DNA of 64,000 nt from Thiobacillus sp. (lineage in GTDB: Bacteria > Pseudomonadota > Gammaproteobacteria > Burkholderiales > Thiobacillaceae): contig NZ_JADMKC010000033.1 in assembly GCF_018780105.1 (NCBI RefSeq), positions 1 to 64,000 on the forward strand. Reading direction: 5' to 3'. Within the stretch, counting starts at the first letter, position 1. Each line of letters opens with the position of its first letter. Of the stretch, positions 18,569 through 26,916 are shown piece by piece. A program made the translations under genes and the position numbers. The notes below the pieces were generated by a model that was given only the letters and a program-made list of their open reading frames with translations, was not told the origin of the DNA and made no database searches.

Positions 18569-18584
18569 AGCAAGAGCAATGCCA
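18569..18584 (-). promoter_or_regulatory. Sigma-54 promoter of nirB
   Basis: On the minus strand the sequence is TGGCATTGCTCTTGCT: the -24 GG and -12 GC elements are separated by the required ten bases. It is 42 bases from the nirB ATG, giving a leader of about 32 nt. The gap 18528-18963 is shared with the divergent CZB gene; I see no second strong promoter in it. Confidence 0.75.
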
Positions 18585-18658
18585 TCCTCATAAATGCACG
18601 GGACGCATTGAATGAATTGGGATTTTTCCAGTGACCCGATTGCATCACCCCCTTGACG

Positions 18659-18675
18659 GGCACCAGATAAGTGCA
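18659..18675. promoter_or_regulatory. NtrC-like enhancer site upstream of nirB
   Basis: GCACC-AGATA-AGTGC is an imperfect match to the NtrC dyad GCACC-N5-GGTGC with one mismatch. It lies about 75-90 bp upstream of the sigma-54 -24 element, a usual enhancer position. The identification is by consensus only. Confidence 0.5.
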
Positions 18676-18963
18676 CGTATCAAGACTGCGCACCATATGG
18701 CGGCGAAACAGGATTTTTTGCCCATTTTAAGTGCGCGGTCATTTCGGTTCCACAACGTCGCGCAGCGGTTCTGCCTGCAAATCGAGCACCGCGACAGCAC
18801 GGATGCACTCGTACTGGACCAGACGCCTTATTTCAGCGCATCTAAACCAGCCCGCTACCCGGATGGAAAGACCCGGTTTCTGTATCCCGATAAATTTTCC
18901 GCTAAAAAAAATTGCGGCCATGCCGTTATTGATTTCAGGGTTTACTCGTTCATCGGAGCTGGT

Positions 18964-19398
18964 ATGACAATCAAAAGCGATATCGAAGAGGCCATTGCCG
19001 TGCATGGTGCCTGGAAAGCCACATTCCGAAATTTTCTGAGCGGTAAGGTTGAGCTGGATTTATCCAGTGTTGGCCGCGCCGATGCCTGTAAATTGGGTAT
19101 ATGGCTGAATGATGGGGGGCGCAGGAAGCTATCGCCAGAGAACTACGCTAAAGCCTGCGAAATGCATGACCGATTTCATCAAGTGGCCGGTGAGATTGTC
19201 CACAACATCAAGCAGAAAAACTTCGAGGCCGCGCGACAGTCACTTGCTTCGGGCGGCGATTTCGACCGGGCCAGCCATGCGGTATGCGCCTTTCTGCGAA
19301 AATTGACCCTGCACGACAACCACAAACCGGCAACGCCGACGCATGACGCCGCAGCGACCCCTGAAGCGACCACTCAAGCCACCGAAAAACGAGACTGA
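18964..19398 (+). CDS. CZB (chemoreceptor zinc-binding) domain protein
   Basis: The 144-residue protein is almost entirely one CZB domain, with the expected zinc ligands His (AVHGAWKATFRNFL), Cys (DACKLGIWL) and two His (MHDRFHQVA). A low-complexity Thr/Ala/Pro tail follows. CZB domains usually sit in chemoreceptors or diguanylate cyclases and sense zinc or redox state. Here the domain is free-standing, divergent from nirB and convergent with nasA, so it may report on nitrate metabolism or partner a kinase elsewhere; that is inference. The ATG at 18964 is used because the upstream extension has no family similarity. Confidence 0.82.
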   Translation: MTIKSDIEEAIAVHGAWKATFRNFLSGKVELDLSSVGRADACKLGIWLNDGGRRKLSPENYAKACEMHDRFHQVAGEIVHNIKQKNFEAARQSLASGGDFDRASHAVCAFLRKLTLHDNHKPATPTHDAAATPEATTQATEKRD

Positions 19399-19496
19399 AG
19401 CCGCCGGCTGTACACAACGCGACCAGCAGCACACGCTCAAGCTCAACCGGATCGTTCAAAACAGCATGACCGCTCTATTTCTTCCCGGCTAGTTCC

Positions 19497-22178
19497 CTAC
19501 CCCACAGCCGGTTTAGCCGCCAGCAACCGCTTCAACTCAGGCACGCATGATCCGCACTCGGTGCCGCATTTGAGCGTGGCCTGCAAGGCGGCAAGGTCGG
19601 CGCCGGCGGCAATGGCGGCGACGATATCCGGCTCGGCTACGTCGAGGCAGTTGCAAATGATGCGGCCGCGGCCGATGCCGCCCGCCGGCGGCTGCGTCAC
19701 CGGCGCCAGTAGCCAGGCGCGCACGTCCATCGCGGAGGCGCCGGCGGCGATCAGATCCTTGAGCCAGTCCTGCGCGGCGGTTTCGCCGGACAGGCGGGCG
19801 CCGGTGATGACGCCCTCCTCCACCCGTGCCTTTTTCCAGATGCCGCGCCGCGCATCCTGGTAGTTCATGGTCAGCAGCGGATCGTCCAGCCCGAAGGCGG
19901 CGTCCATTTCCTGCACCAGCGCTTCCGGCAGCGGCCCGACGCTTGCCGCCTGGAACACCAGCACGGTCTTGTCGCGCCCGGTGAGGCTGGCGGTGGCGTA
20001 ATCGAAGTGCGCCAGGAAGGGCTGCGCCCGCCGCAGCAGGGTGGCGCCGTCGCCGCGCCGCATGATCGCGCGCCGGTACGGCAGCTCGGTTTTTTCGACC
20101 TGCACCGCGCAATGCTTGAGTTCGGGCTGGCGCGACACCGGGTCGAACGCGTCCAGCGTCAGCGCGTTCACGCCCTGCCCAGCCATGAAGCGGCCGCCCC
20201 AGTGCATGGGCATGAAGGTCTGCCCGGCACGCAGTTCGTCGCTGGCCGCCACTTTGACGACCAGACTGCCGCGCCGGCTTTTCACCCGCACCAGTTCACC
20301 GTCGGCAAGGCGGCGGCGCGCCATGTCGCTGCGCGCCATCGACAGCAGCGGCTCTTCGACATGAGAATACAGCCGCGCCACCAGCCCGGTACGGCTCATG
20401 CCGTGCCACTGGTCGCGCAGGCGGCCGGTGTTCAGATGCAGCGGGTAACGCGCGTCGATGGCTTCGGACACCGGACAGTAGGCTGCGTTGTGGAAGCGCG
20501 CGCGGCCGCTGGCGGTGGGGTAGAGGCCGTCGGCATACAGGCGGACCGTGCCCGCATCGCTTCCTGCGGCAAACGGCCATTGCCGCGGCGCCTGTTCCAG
20601 CAGCGCATAGGATAGCCCGGTGATGTCGAGATCGCGCCCGCGCGTCGATTCGCGGTGTTCGTTGAAAATGGCCTCGGCGTCGGCGTACGGGAACAGGCGC
20701 GCACCCTTCTCCGGCAACAGCCGCCGCGCGAAATCGCAGACGATGGCCCAGTCGGGGCGCGCTTCGCCCGGCGGCGGCACCGCTGCATGGACGCGCGATA
20801 TGCAGCGCTCGGAATTGGTCACCGTGCCCTCGGTTTCGCCCCAGCTCGTGGCGGGCAGCAGCACGTCGGCGTAGCGGGCTGTTTCGGTATCGGCGAAGGC
20901 CTCTTGCAGCACCACGCATTCGGCCACTTGCAAGGCCTCGTGCACCAGCGCCTGGTTCGGCAGCGACTGCGCGGGGTTGGTGCAGGCGATCCACAGCGCC
21001 TTGATTTCGCCGCGCTTCACCGCCTCGAACATTTCGATCGCGGTCTTGCCCGGCGTCGCCGGCACGTCGTCCACCCCCCACAGCGCGGCGACCTCGGCGC
21101 GGTGTTCAGGGTTGGCGAGATCGCGGTGCGCCGACAGCAGATTGGCCAGACCACCGACTTCGCGCCCACCCATCGCGTTGGGCTGGCCGGTGAGCGACAG
21201 CGGCGCGGCGCCCGGCTTGCCGATCTGGCCGGTCGCCAGGTGCAGGTTGATGAGGCTGGCATTCTTGTCGGTGCCGCAACTGGACTGGTTGAGACCCTGG
21301 CAATACAGCGACAGCGTCGGTCCCTGGGCGAACCATCGCGCCGCCTGCACGATGTCGGCCGCGGCGACGCCGCAGATCGGCGCGACTTTTTCCGGCGAAT
21401 ACTCGCGCACGCTGGCGCGCAGCGCGTCCCAGCCTTCGGTGTGCGCGGCGATGTAATCGCGGTCGATCAGCTCTTCCCACAGCATCACGTTGAGCATGGC
21501 GTGGAACAGCGCCACATCGGTGCCGGGCAGGATCGACAAATGCAGATCGGCCTCCGCCGCCGTATCGGTGCGGCGCGGATCCACCACGATCAGCTTGAGC
21601 GCGGGGTTGGCCTTGCGCGCCGCCTCGATGCGGCGAAACAAGATGGGATGGGCGAAAGCGGTGTTCGACCCGGCGATGAAAATCACCCCGGCGTGGTCGA
21701 TGTCGTCGTAGCAGCCGGGCGGCGAATCCGCGCCCAGCGTGGCCTTGTAGCCCGCCACCGCCGACGACATGCAGAGGCGCGAGTTGGTGTCGACGTTGTT
21801 GGTGCCGATCAGGCCTTTGGCCAGCTTGTTGAAGGCGTAATACGCCTCAGTGGTGAGCTGGCCGGAGATATAGAAGCCCACCGCGTCCGGCCCGTGTTCG
21901 CGGATGACGGCGCCGAAAGTGTCGGCGACATGGTCGAGCGCCGCCGCCCAGCTCGTTTTCTGGCGCAATGCGGCGCGGTCAGTGCGCAATTCGGGATGGA
22001 GCGCCCGCCCGCCGGCCTGCGCCGACAAATGCAGGTTCGCGCCCTTGGTGCAAAGCTTGCCCTGATTGGCCGGATGCGCCGGATCGCCACGCACGCCGGT
22101 GATTGTTCCGGCTTCGGTTTCGATCAACACCCCGCAGCCGGTCCCGCAATAACAACAAACAGATGAAACGATAGACAT
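19497..22178 (-). CDS. nasA: Assimilatory nitrate reductase catalytic subunit NasA with C-terminal BFD-like domain
   Basis: This is a molybdopterin oxidoreductase of about 893 residues. The N-terminus holds the [4Fe-4S] ligands CCYCGTGCG and the fourth Cys in GKLCTKG. The middle is the bis-MGD catalytic core, and the C-terminus adds a BFD-like [2Fe-2S] segment (IICNCLDV ... KCGTECGSC), as in NasA/NasC enzymes. It reduces nitrate to nitrite in the cytoplasm, feeding NirBD. The ATG at 22178 is preferred over 22184 because GAGG lies seven bases upstream of it; the difference is two residues. It is transcribed from its own sigma-54 promoter, apart from the nirB run. Confidence 0.94.
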   Translation of the reverse strand: MSIVSSVCCYCGTGCGVLIETEAGTITGVRGDPAHPANQGKLCTKGANLHLSAQAGGRALHPELRTDRAALRQKTSWAAALDHVADTFGAVIREHGPDAVGFYISGQLTTEAYYAFNKLAKGLIGTNNVDTNSRLCMSSAVAGYKATLGADSPPGCYDDIDHAGVIFIAGSNTAFAHPILFRRIEAARKANPALKLIVVDPRRTDTAAEADLHLSILPGTDVALFHAMLNVMLWEELIDRDYIAAHTEGWDALRASVREYSPEKVAPICGVAAADIVQAARWFAQGPTLSLYCQGLNQSSCGTDKNASLINLHLATGQIGKPGAAPLSLTGQPNAMGGREVGGLANLLSAHRDLANPEHRAEVAALWGVDDVPATPGKTAIEMFEAVKRGEIKALWIACTNPAQSLPNQALVHEALQVAECVVLQEAFADTETARYADVLLPATSWGETEGTVTNSERCISRVHAAVPPPGEARPDWAIVCDFARRLLPEKGARLFPYADAEAIFNEHRESTRGRDLDITGLSYALLEQAPRQWPFAAGSDAGTVRLYADGLYPTASGRARFHNAAYCPVSEAIDARYPLHLNTGRLRDQWHGMSRTGLVARLYSHVEEPLLSMARSDMARRRLADGELVRVKSRRGSLVVKVAASDELRAGQTFMPMHWGGRFMAGQGVNALTLDAFDPVSRQPELKHCAVQVEKTELPYRRAIMRRGDGATLLRRAQPFLAHFDYATASLTGRDKTVLVFQAASVGPLPEALVQEMDAAFGLDDPLLTMNYQDARRGIWKKARVEEGVITGARLSGETAAQDWLKDLIAAGASAMDVRAWLLAPVTQPPAGGIGRGRIICNCLDVAEPDIVAAIAAGADLAALQATLKCGTECGSCVPELKRLLAAKPAVG

Positions 22179-22202
22179 GGACATACCTCGCGCGAAGAAT
22201 AA

Positions 22203-22218
22203 AGCACGGCGGATGCCA
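22203..22218 (-). promoter_or_regulatory. Sigma-54 promoter of nasA
   Basis: The minus strand reads TGGCATCCGCCGTGCT, with the -24 GG and -12 GC again ten bases apart. It differs from consensus by GTGC in place of TTGC. It sits about 25 bases upstream of the nasA start. The same element type precedes nirB. Confidence 0.65.
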
Positions 22219-22311
22219 GCTCATTTAATAAGCGTGGATTCATAAGCTTGGCAGGTTCGGCCCCACAATCGAACACATTGCGTGTTCGACAGGTGTGCAT
22301 AACGCCTCCCG

Positions 22312-22330
22312 CATGCCACAAATTGGTGCA
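22312..22330. promoter_or_regulatory. NtrC-like enhancer site upstream of nasA
   Basis: On the minus strand the left half is a perfect TGCACCA, followed by a five-base spacer and TGGCATG, in which only TGG matches the TGGTGCA half. It lies about 95-110 bp upstream of the nasA -24 element. Confidence 0.45.
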
Positions 22331-22477
22331 CAAAGCCCCGAACAAACCACGAGCGCTCGCGAGTTGCTTCTTAATGAAGCACTCCCTGCTTCAACAACGC
22401 GCCGCATAACGTGTCGCCATTGACGCCTCAGTGGCCTGGATTTATCGCACCAGCACTGCGCCCACATCTGATATGAA

Positions 22478-22546
22478 TACGGCAAGCTCAACGTCCAGGT
22501 CACCTTGCAGGACGCACTGGAAGCCGTCACCGGCGAATTCAAGTAG
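22478..22546 (+). pseudogene. Fragment of a CorC/HlyC-type CBS-domain protein
   Basis: An open stretch of 22 codons ends VQVTLQDALEAVTGEFK and stop. This resembles the VTLQDxLEAxxGE segment of CBS domains in CorC/HlyC-type transporters. Nothing upstream continues the frame. It is one of several decayed pieces in the 22.2-23.2 kb gap, which otherwise holds no intact gene. Confidence 0.45.
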
Positions 22547-22998
22547 CGCGCCTTAACGCTCGATCAACGCGTCGGTAAAAATGACGGTACGAACACCTCC
22601 CCATGCCACCGGATCACCCATGTTACGGACGTGAGCAGGCCCCGGGTGCCACGCCACAAGCTGAGCTTTTCAGAATGATCTGTAGGGGCACGGCGCTCCT
22701 CCGGATGCGTGCAGCCCAAGCCGAAAGCCGGTATCCACCCTGTCACGCATCTCCAACTGCCGAGGGTGCTTGCTAATTGCCGCCTCGACACGGATGATGG
22801 ATTACCGCCAACCCAAACAGGCGCCTGAATCCCCCCTCTCAAACAGAAGCTCTCAACGCATTGGTTTACTGGACTTTTTCCACGGCAGCGCCGCCGACCA
22901 GGATGGCACAAGCGTTGCTGTTAATCAGTCACACCTCCTCACCAATGAGTGCGTCATGTAACAGCAATTCGGGGCAACACGAACAGGGCGATGTGACG

Positions 22999-23093
22999 CC
23001 GAGCGTCTACACCTTGCGCAGCGGGCTCATCACACTCATAGTCGAGCTGCCCTACGACGGCCAGCACGCAAACGCGATGCGGCTTCGTCGCCG
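22999..23093 (+). pseudogene. Fragment of a Crp/Fnr-type gene
   Basis: The stretch encodes SVYTLRSGLITLIVELP and YDGQH. It matches the intact regulator just downstream (CVYTLRSGRIKLKVDLP, NGGQR), in the effector beta-roll region. Flanking parts of the gene are missing, so this is the relic of a duplicated regulator. Confidence 0.7.
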
Positions 23094-23246
23094 AATGCAC
23101 AGTTCGCCAGCTGGTTTCGGCTGTGTAACAAAATGTTTACACCGCGTCACGCCACAGGCTTCCCTTTCTAGAAAGGTGTGTTGATTTTTGATGGTTCCAA
23201 ACAGTCCGTTGGTTAACTCCGCCTCGTCAGAACGGGGATTCGTTCA

Positions 23247-23948
23247 ATGAAGCCCAATTGCACCAATATTGAGTGGCACGGCCGTGCCAAATGCACCGCC
23301 TGCGAGGTACGCAATTTTGCCTTGTTCTCGGGGCTGTCGAGTCAAGAGCTGGATTCGATTCTGCGGCCCATCGACAACCTACATGTCCCGCAACATGCAG
23401 TGCTGTATGAAGAAGGGGCGTCCGCATTCTGTGTCTACACCCTGCGCAGCGGACGCATCAAGCTCAAGGTCGACCTGCCCAACGGGGGTCAGCGCATCGT
23501 GCGTCTGCTCCGGGCGGGCGATGTGGTGGGGTTGGAAACGCTTGTGGACGATCGCTACCACCACACTGCCATCGCCTTGCAGGACGCGGATGTCTGCCGC
23601 ATCCCGCGAGAGGTGGTGACGCAACTGGATCAGACCAATCCCGGCATTCACCAGGCGCTGCAACAACGCTGGCAAAGGTCGGTCGACCAGGCCGACCATT
23701 TCATCGTGGCACTATCCACCGGACCCGCGGAAGCCCGCATGGCACGGCTGCTGATCACGCTCGACTGCACGGGTGAGCACCCGGAAACCATACCCAGTCG
23801 CGAAGACATGGGGGCGCTGCTCGGCATCACCACCGAAACTGCCAGCCGCATCGTGGCGGAGTTCAAGCGGCGCGGACTGATCCATGCAGACAAAAGCAAT
23901 GAATTTGTCTGCGATCAAACAGGCTTGTCCAAGCTGGCTCATTGCTGA
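23247..23948 (+). CDS. Crp/Fnr-family transcriptional regulator
   Basis: The 233-residue protein has an N-terminal Cys-rich tip (C5, C16, C19), a cyclic-nucleotide-type beta-roll, a dimer helix and a C-terminal helix-turn-helix (SREDMGALLGITTETASR). The recognition helix has the E--SR pattern of FNR, which reads TTGAT-N4-ATCAA. Cys117 aligns with the fourth FNR ligand. The usual third N-terminal Cys, six residues after CxxC, is absent, so a classical FNR cluster is uncertain; C5 could substitute. A perfect FNR box stands just downstream, before the next gene. Confidence 0.9.
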   Translation: MKPNCTNIEWHGRAKCTACEVRNFALFSGLSSQELDSILRPIDNLHVPQHAVLYEEGASAFCVYTLRSGRIKLKVDLPNGGQRIVRLLRAGDVVGLETLVDDRYHHTAIALQDADVCRIPREVVTQLDQTNPGIHQALQQRWQRSVDQADHFIVALSTGPAEARMARLLITLDCTGEHPETIPSREDMGALLGITTETASRIVAEFKRRGLIHADKSNEFVCDQTGLSKLAHC

Positions 23949-23974
23949 TGTCGCTAATTTACAACACTGTTGTA

Positions 23975-23988
23975 TTGATAATTATCAA
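23975..23988. promoter_or_regulatory. Perfect FNR box upstream of the triple-barrel gene
   Basis: TTGAT-AATT-ATCAA is a perfect palindrome matching the FNR consensus. A -10-like TAAAAT lies at 24017-24022, giving roughly class II spacing (about -47). The regulator encoded immediately upstream has the matching E--SR recognition helix. Confidence 0.8.
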
Positions 23989-24091
23989 TCGAAAAAAACG
24001 CCCACCGAAGGCACATTAAAATTGCCCAAAGTTTTTCCTAACTAACTGATATCCAATAAAAAGGCGGGTTACCCGCCTGCGGAGGATTCCA

Positions 24092-26749
24092 ATGAAATAT
24101 GCTTTGAAACCGCTTGCCGCATGCATGGCGGCTGCGTTTGGTGTGGCTGCGTGCAACGTGTGGGCCGCCCCGCCTGCCGCAGCGCCCGTGCAAGGCCAGA
24201 GCCCCGCCGGGGTGGGTGCCGGTACACAGTCAGGCGTCACCTCCCCTGCTCCCACGATTTCTCCGGTACTGGCACCCCGTTCCAGTGAATCGGTGTTCCC
24301 GGGCCAGCCGACCGAATACCCCGGCATCCCATGGGGTTCGTTCCTGGTGTATCCCGAACTGTCGCTGGCCGCCACCTACGATGACAACATCTACGCGGAA
24401 CGCACCAACGTCAGCGCAGATTTCATCTACACCCTGACACCCACGCTTGCGCTGAAATCCAACTGGACGCAGCACGCGCTGAATCTGGATCTGGGTGGGG
24501 ATATCGACCGTTACCGCGGCAACGACTCGGAAGACGTCACGGATTATTGGCTGGGCTTCGACGGCCACTACGATCTGGGTGCCAAATCCAATCTCTTTGG
24601 CGGTGCCCGCCACTCGCGCGATCATGAAGACCGCTCCACACCGGGCTCGCGGAACCCCACTGCCGAGCTTAACCCGACCGCGTACTACCACGACGAGGCG
24701 CATCTTGGCCTGGCCCACTCATCCGGCGCTTTCCGTCTGCGCGTCGGCGGCACCTACGACCAGTACGACTACGAAGATGGCGTCTCCAGCCTCGGCGTCG
24801 CGGTCGACAACGATTATCGCGACCATGTGCTGGACTCGCTGGGCGCGCGATTGGGGTATGTACTGTCCCCGCAATACGAACTGTTTGGCCAGTTTGCGAC
24901 CGACAACCGCGAATACGACAACCTGATCCCGAGTCAGGCATTCAATCGCGATTCGGACGGCTACCGTGCCGCCGTCGGAGTGAGATTCACCCTGCAGCCC
25001 CAGCGTCTGGTCGGCGAGGTGTTCGCCGGCGCCATGCGCCAGGATTATGACTACAGCGGATTTTCCGACATCAGCCAGCCGTATTTCGGCGCGCTGGCCG
25101 TGTGGAAACCGACATCGCAAGTGACGGCTACCGGCTTCATCGATCGCACGCTGGAAGAAACCACCGTCAACGATGGCACCGTTTATGCGTCCGGCTCGCT
25201 CGACACCACCTACGGCTTCGAGGTCGAGCACCAGCTCAGCAGCAAGCTGTCAGTCAATGGCCGCGCAGCCTACACGCGCAGCGACTTCCAGAACTACGAC
25301 CGCCTCGACACCATCATCGACGCTGGCGCCGGACTGCGTTATTTCGTGGCACCGCAGATCTACCTGGGTGCCGATTTGCGCATCACCGACCGCGACTCCA
25401 ACGACCTCAATGGGCAATACGCCAGCAACCAGATCATGGTCAACATTGGCTACACCCCGGCGCGCAACCGGGACTATTCCATCATTCCCGAAGCCGAGGC
25501 GGGCGCACCCGAAGCGCCGCGCACGCCAGGCCTGTTTTCCGGCTTCTATCTCGGCGCCCAGTTGGGACATGGCGCGCTGACCACCAAAACCCTGGGCACG
25601 CGCGGCGCCGGTACGGATGAAGCCGACATGGGCGGATTCGGCGGCAACTATGGCTTGTTTGGCGGCTGGGGCACCGAGATCAACGACTGGTATCTCGGCG
25701 TCGAACTCGATGCCAGCGACAGCAATGCCAGCTGGTTTCACAACAAGGACAAACCAGACGCGGTCACCACCTATATCGACAAGGATTACAGCTATGGCCT
25801 GAGCGCCCGCGTTGGCTACCTGTTCGATGGCGGCATGCTGTACGGCAAGCTGGGCGCGGTGAGCACAAAATACCGCACCTACTACACCCAAAACGATAGT
25901 CTGGCCGGTGCCTTCGCGCAGGAACACGACGAAGACGCCACCCGCTGGGGCGTGGGCCTGGAAATCCCGGCGTCGCGCAATCTGTTCGTGCGCACGGATT
26001 ACAGCCACACCCGCTATGACGGCAACACCCTGCCTTATCTGGCCACCGGTGTCGTCGAAACGGAAGTCTTCGACACCAGCGTGTCCATATTCAGCGTCGG
26101 TCTCGGCTGGCGTTTTGGCGATGAGGGGCCCACATTGCCCTCACGCTCGGCGACTGAACTGCGCGGCCTGTATCTGGGCGCCAGCCTCGGCTATGGCACG
26201 CTGGGCACCTCGGCAACCGGGACGCACGACATTGGCGTGGCGCCTGTTTCCTTTACCGGCGACTTCGCGAATTCGGGCTTTTCCGGCGGCATCTTCACCG
26301 GCTACGGCTACACCTTCAACCAGATCTATGTCGGTCTGGAACTGGACGCAGAGGCCGCCAACTTTGGCTGGTATCACGTACGCGACACCGGCGGCCCCGG
26401 CGGCCGCGATTTTTCGGCGGAAAAAACCGGCAGCTACGGCGCTGCGCTGCGGGTTGGCTATGTCGTCGACAACGGCAGCCTGCTGTACGGCCAGGTTGGG
26501 CCCGTTCAGACCCGCTTCAACACGCACTACAGAGTGGGGAACAATGTGACCGACCTGAGCAATACGCGCAACGGAACCCGGATTGGCGTCGGCGCCGAGA
26601 TCCAGGCTGCGGAAAACGCGTTTGTCCGCATGGACTACAGCCACACCCACTACGGTGAGGTTGACTTTGTATCCGCGAACAATCTGGACGAGATGAGTTT
26701 CGAGAACAGCGAAAACCTGTTCCGCCTGGGACTTGGTTTCCGTTTTTAA
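24092..26749 (+). CDS. Outer-membrane protein with three predicted beta-barrels in tandem
   Basis: The 885-residue protein has a signal peptide to about residue 26 (ACNVWA) and a Pro/Ala-rich linker. A barrel of roughly 390 residues (about 80-470) resembles putative beta-barrel porin 2/EpsL-type proteins (YPELSLAATYDDNIYAE). Two OmpA/Opa-like eight-strand repeats follow, starting FSGFYLGAQLGHG (about 485) and LRGLYLGASLGYG (about 690). Each ends in an aromatic strand, the last being LFRLGLGFRF, a good BAM signal. Three barrels in one chain are unusual. A GGAGG site precedes the ATG, and an AGGCGGGT/ACCCGCCT hairpin (24062-24078) abuts it. Its role is unknown; export or surface display of the next genes' products is inferred. 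Confidence 0.8.
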   Translation: MKYALKPLAACMAAAFGVAACNVWAAPPAAAPVQGQSPAGVGAGTQSGVTSPAPTISPVLAPRSSESVFPGQPTEYPGIPWGSFLVYPELSLAATYDDNIYAERTNVSADFIYTLTPTLALKSNWTQHALNLDLGGDIDRYRGNDSEDVTDYWLGFDGHYDLGAKSNLFGGARHSRDHEDRSTPGSRNPTAELNPTAYYHDEAHLGLAHSSGAFRLRVGGTYDQYDYEDGVSSLGVAVDNDYRDHVLDSLGARLGYVLSPQYELFGQFATDNREYDNLIPSQAFNRDSDGYRAAVGVRFTLQPQRLVGEVFAGAMRQDYDYSGFSDISQPYFGALAVWKPTSQVTATGFIDRTLEETTVNDGTVYASGSLDTTYGFEVEHQLSSKLSVNGRAAYTRSDFQNYDRLDTIIDAGAGLRYFVAPQIYLGADLRITDRDSNDLNGQYASNQIMVNIGYTPARNRDYSIIPEAEAGAPEAPRTPGLFSGFYLGAQLGHGALTTKTLGTRGAGTDEADMGGFGGNYGLFGGWGTEINDWYLGVELDASDSNASWFHNKDKPDAVTTYIDKDYSYGLSARVGYLFDGGMLYGKLGAVSTKYRTYYTQNDSLAGAFAQEHDEDATRWGVGLEIPASRNLFVRTDYSHTRYDGNTLPYLATGVVETEVFDTSVSIFSVGLGWRFGDEGPTLPSRSATELRGLYLGASLGYGTLGTSATGTHDIGVAPVSFTGDFANSGFSGGIFTGYGYTFNQIYVGLELDAEAANFGWYHVRDTGGPGGRDFSAEKTGSYGAALRVGYVVDNGSLLYGQVGPVQTRFNTHYRVGNNVTDLSNTRNGTRIGVGAEIQAAENAFVRMDYSHTHYGEVDFVSANNLDEMSFENSENLFRLGLGFRF

Positions 26750-26784
26750 CCATGGCGTTCCGTCGCACATTCAGTCACAAATGA

Positions 26785-26826
26785 TTGAGAAAGATCAATG
26801 TCTTTCTTAAAAAGAGTTGCTACTCT
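26785..26826 (+). promoter_or_regulatory. FNR-type promoter upstream of the 391-residue exported protein
   Basis: TTGAG-AAAG-ATCAA (26785-26798) differs from the FNR consensus at one base. TACTCT at 26821-26826 fits a -10 and places the box centre at about -41.5 from the expected start, the class II FNR position. Together with the box at 23975 this suggests coordinated control. Confidence 0.7.
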
Positions 26827-26916
26827 CAAATTGTAGGAAAAGAGGGTTCAGTACTCCGGTCGCAAGGCCAGGGACAAATAGTCGCAGTCTTTATATCAAT
26901 GGAGAAAGAGAAACAT

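Noticed and set aside
18631-18963. N-terminal extension of the CZB protein
   Set aside because: The extension shows no family similarity and overlaps the proposed nirB promoter region; the ATG at 18964 begins the domain.
23184-23197. Autoregulatory FNR box TTGATTTTTGATGG before the regulator
   Set aside because: Only the left half-site matches; the right half is not ATCAA.
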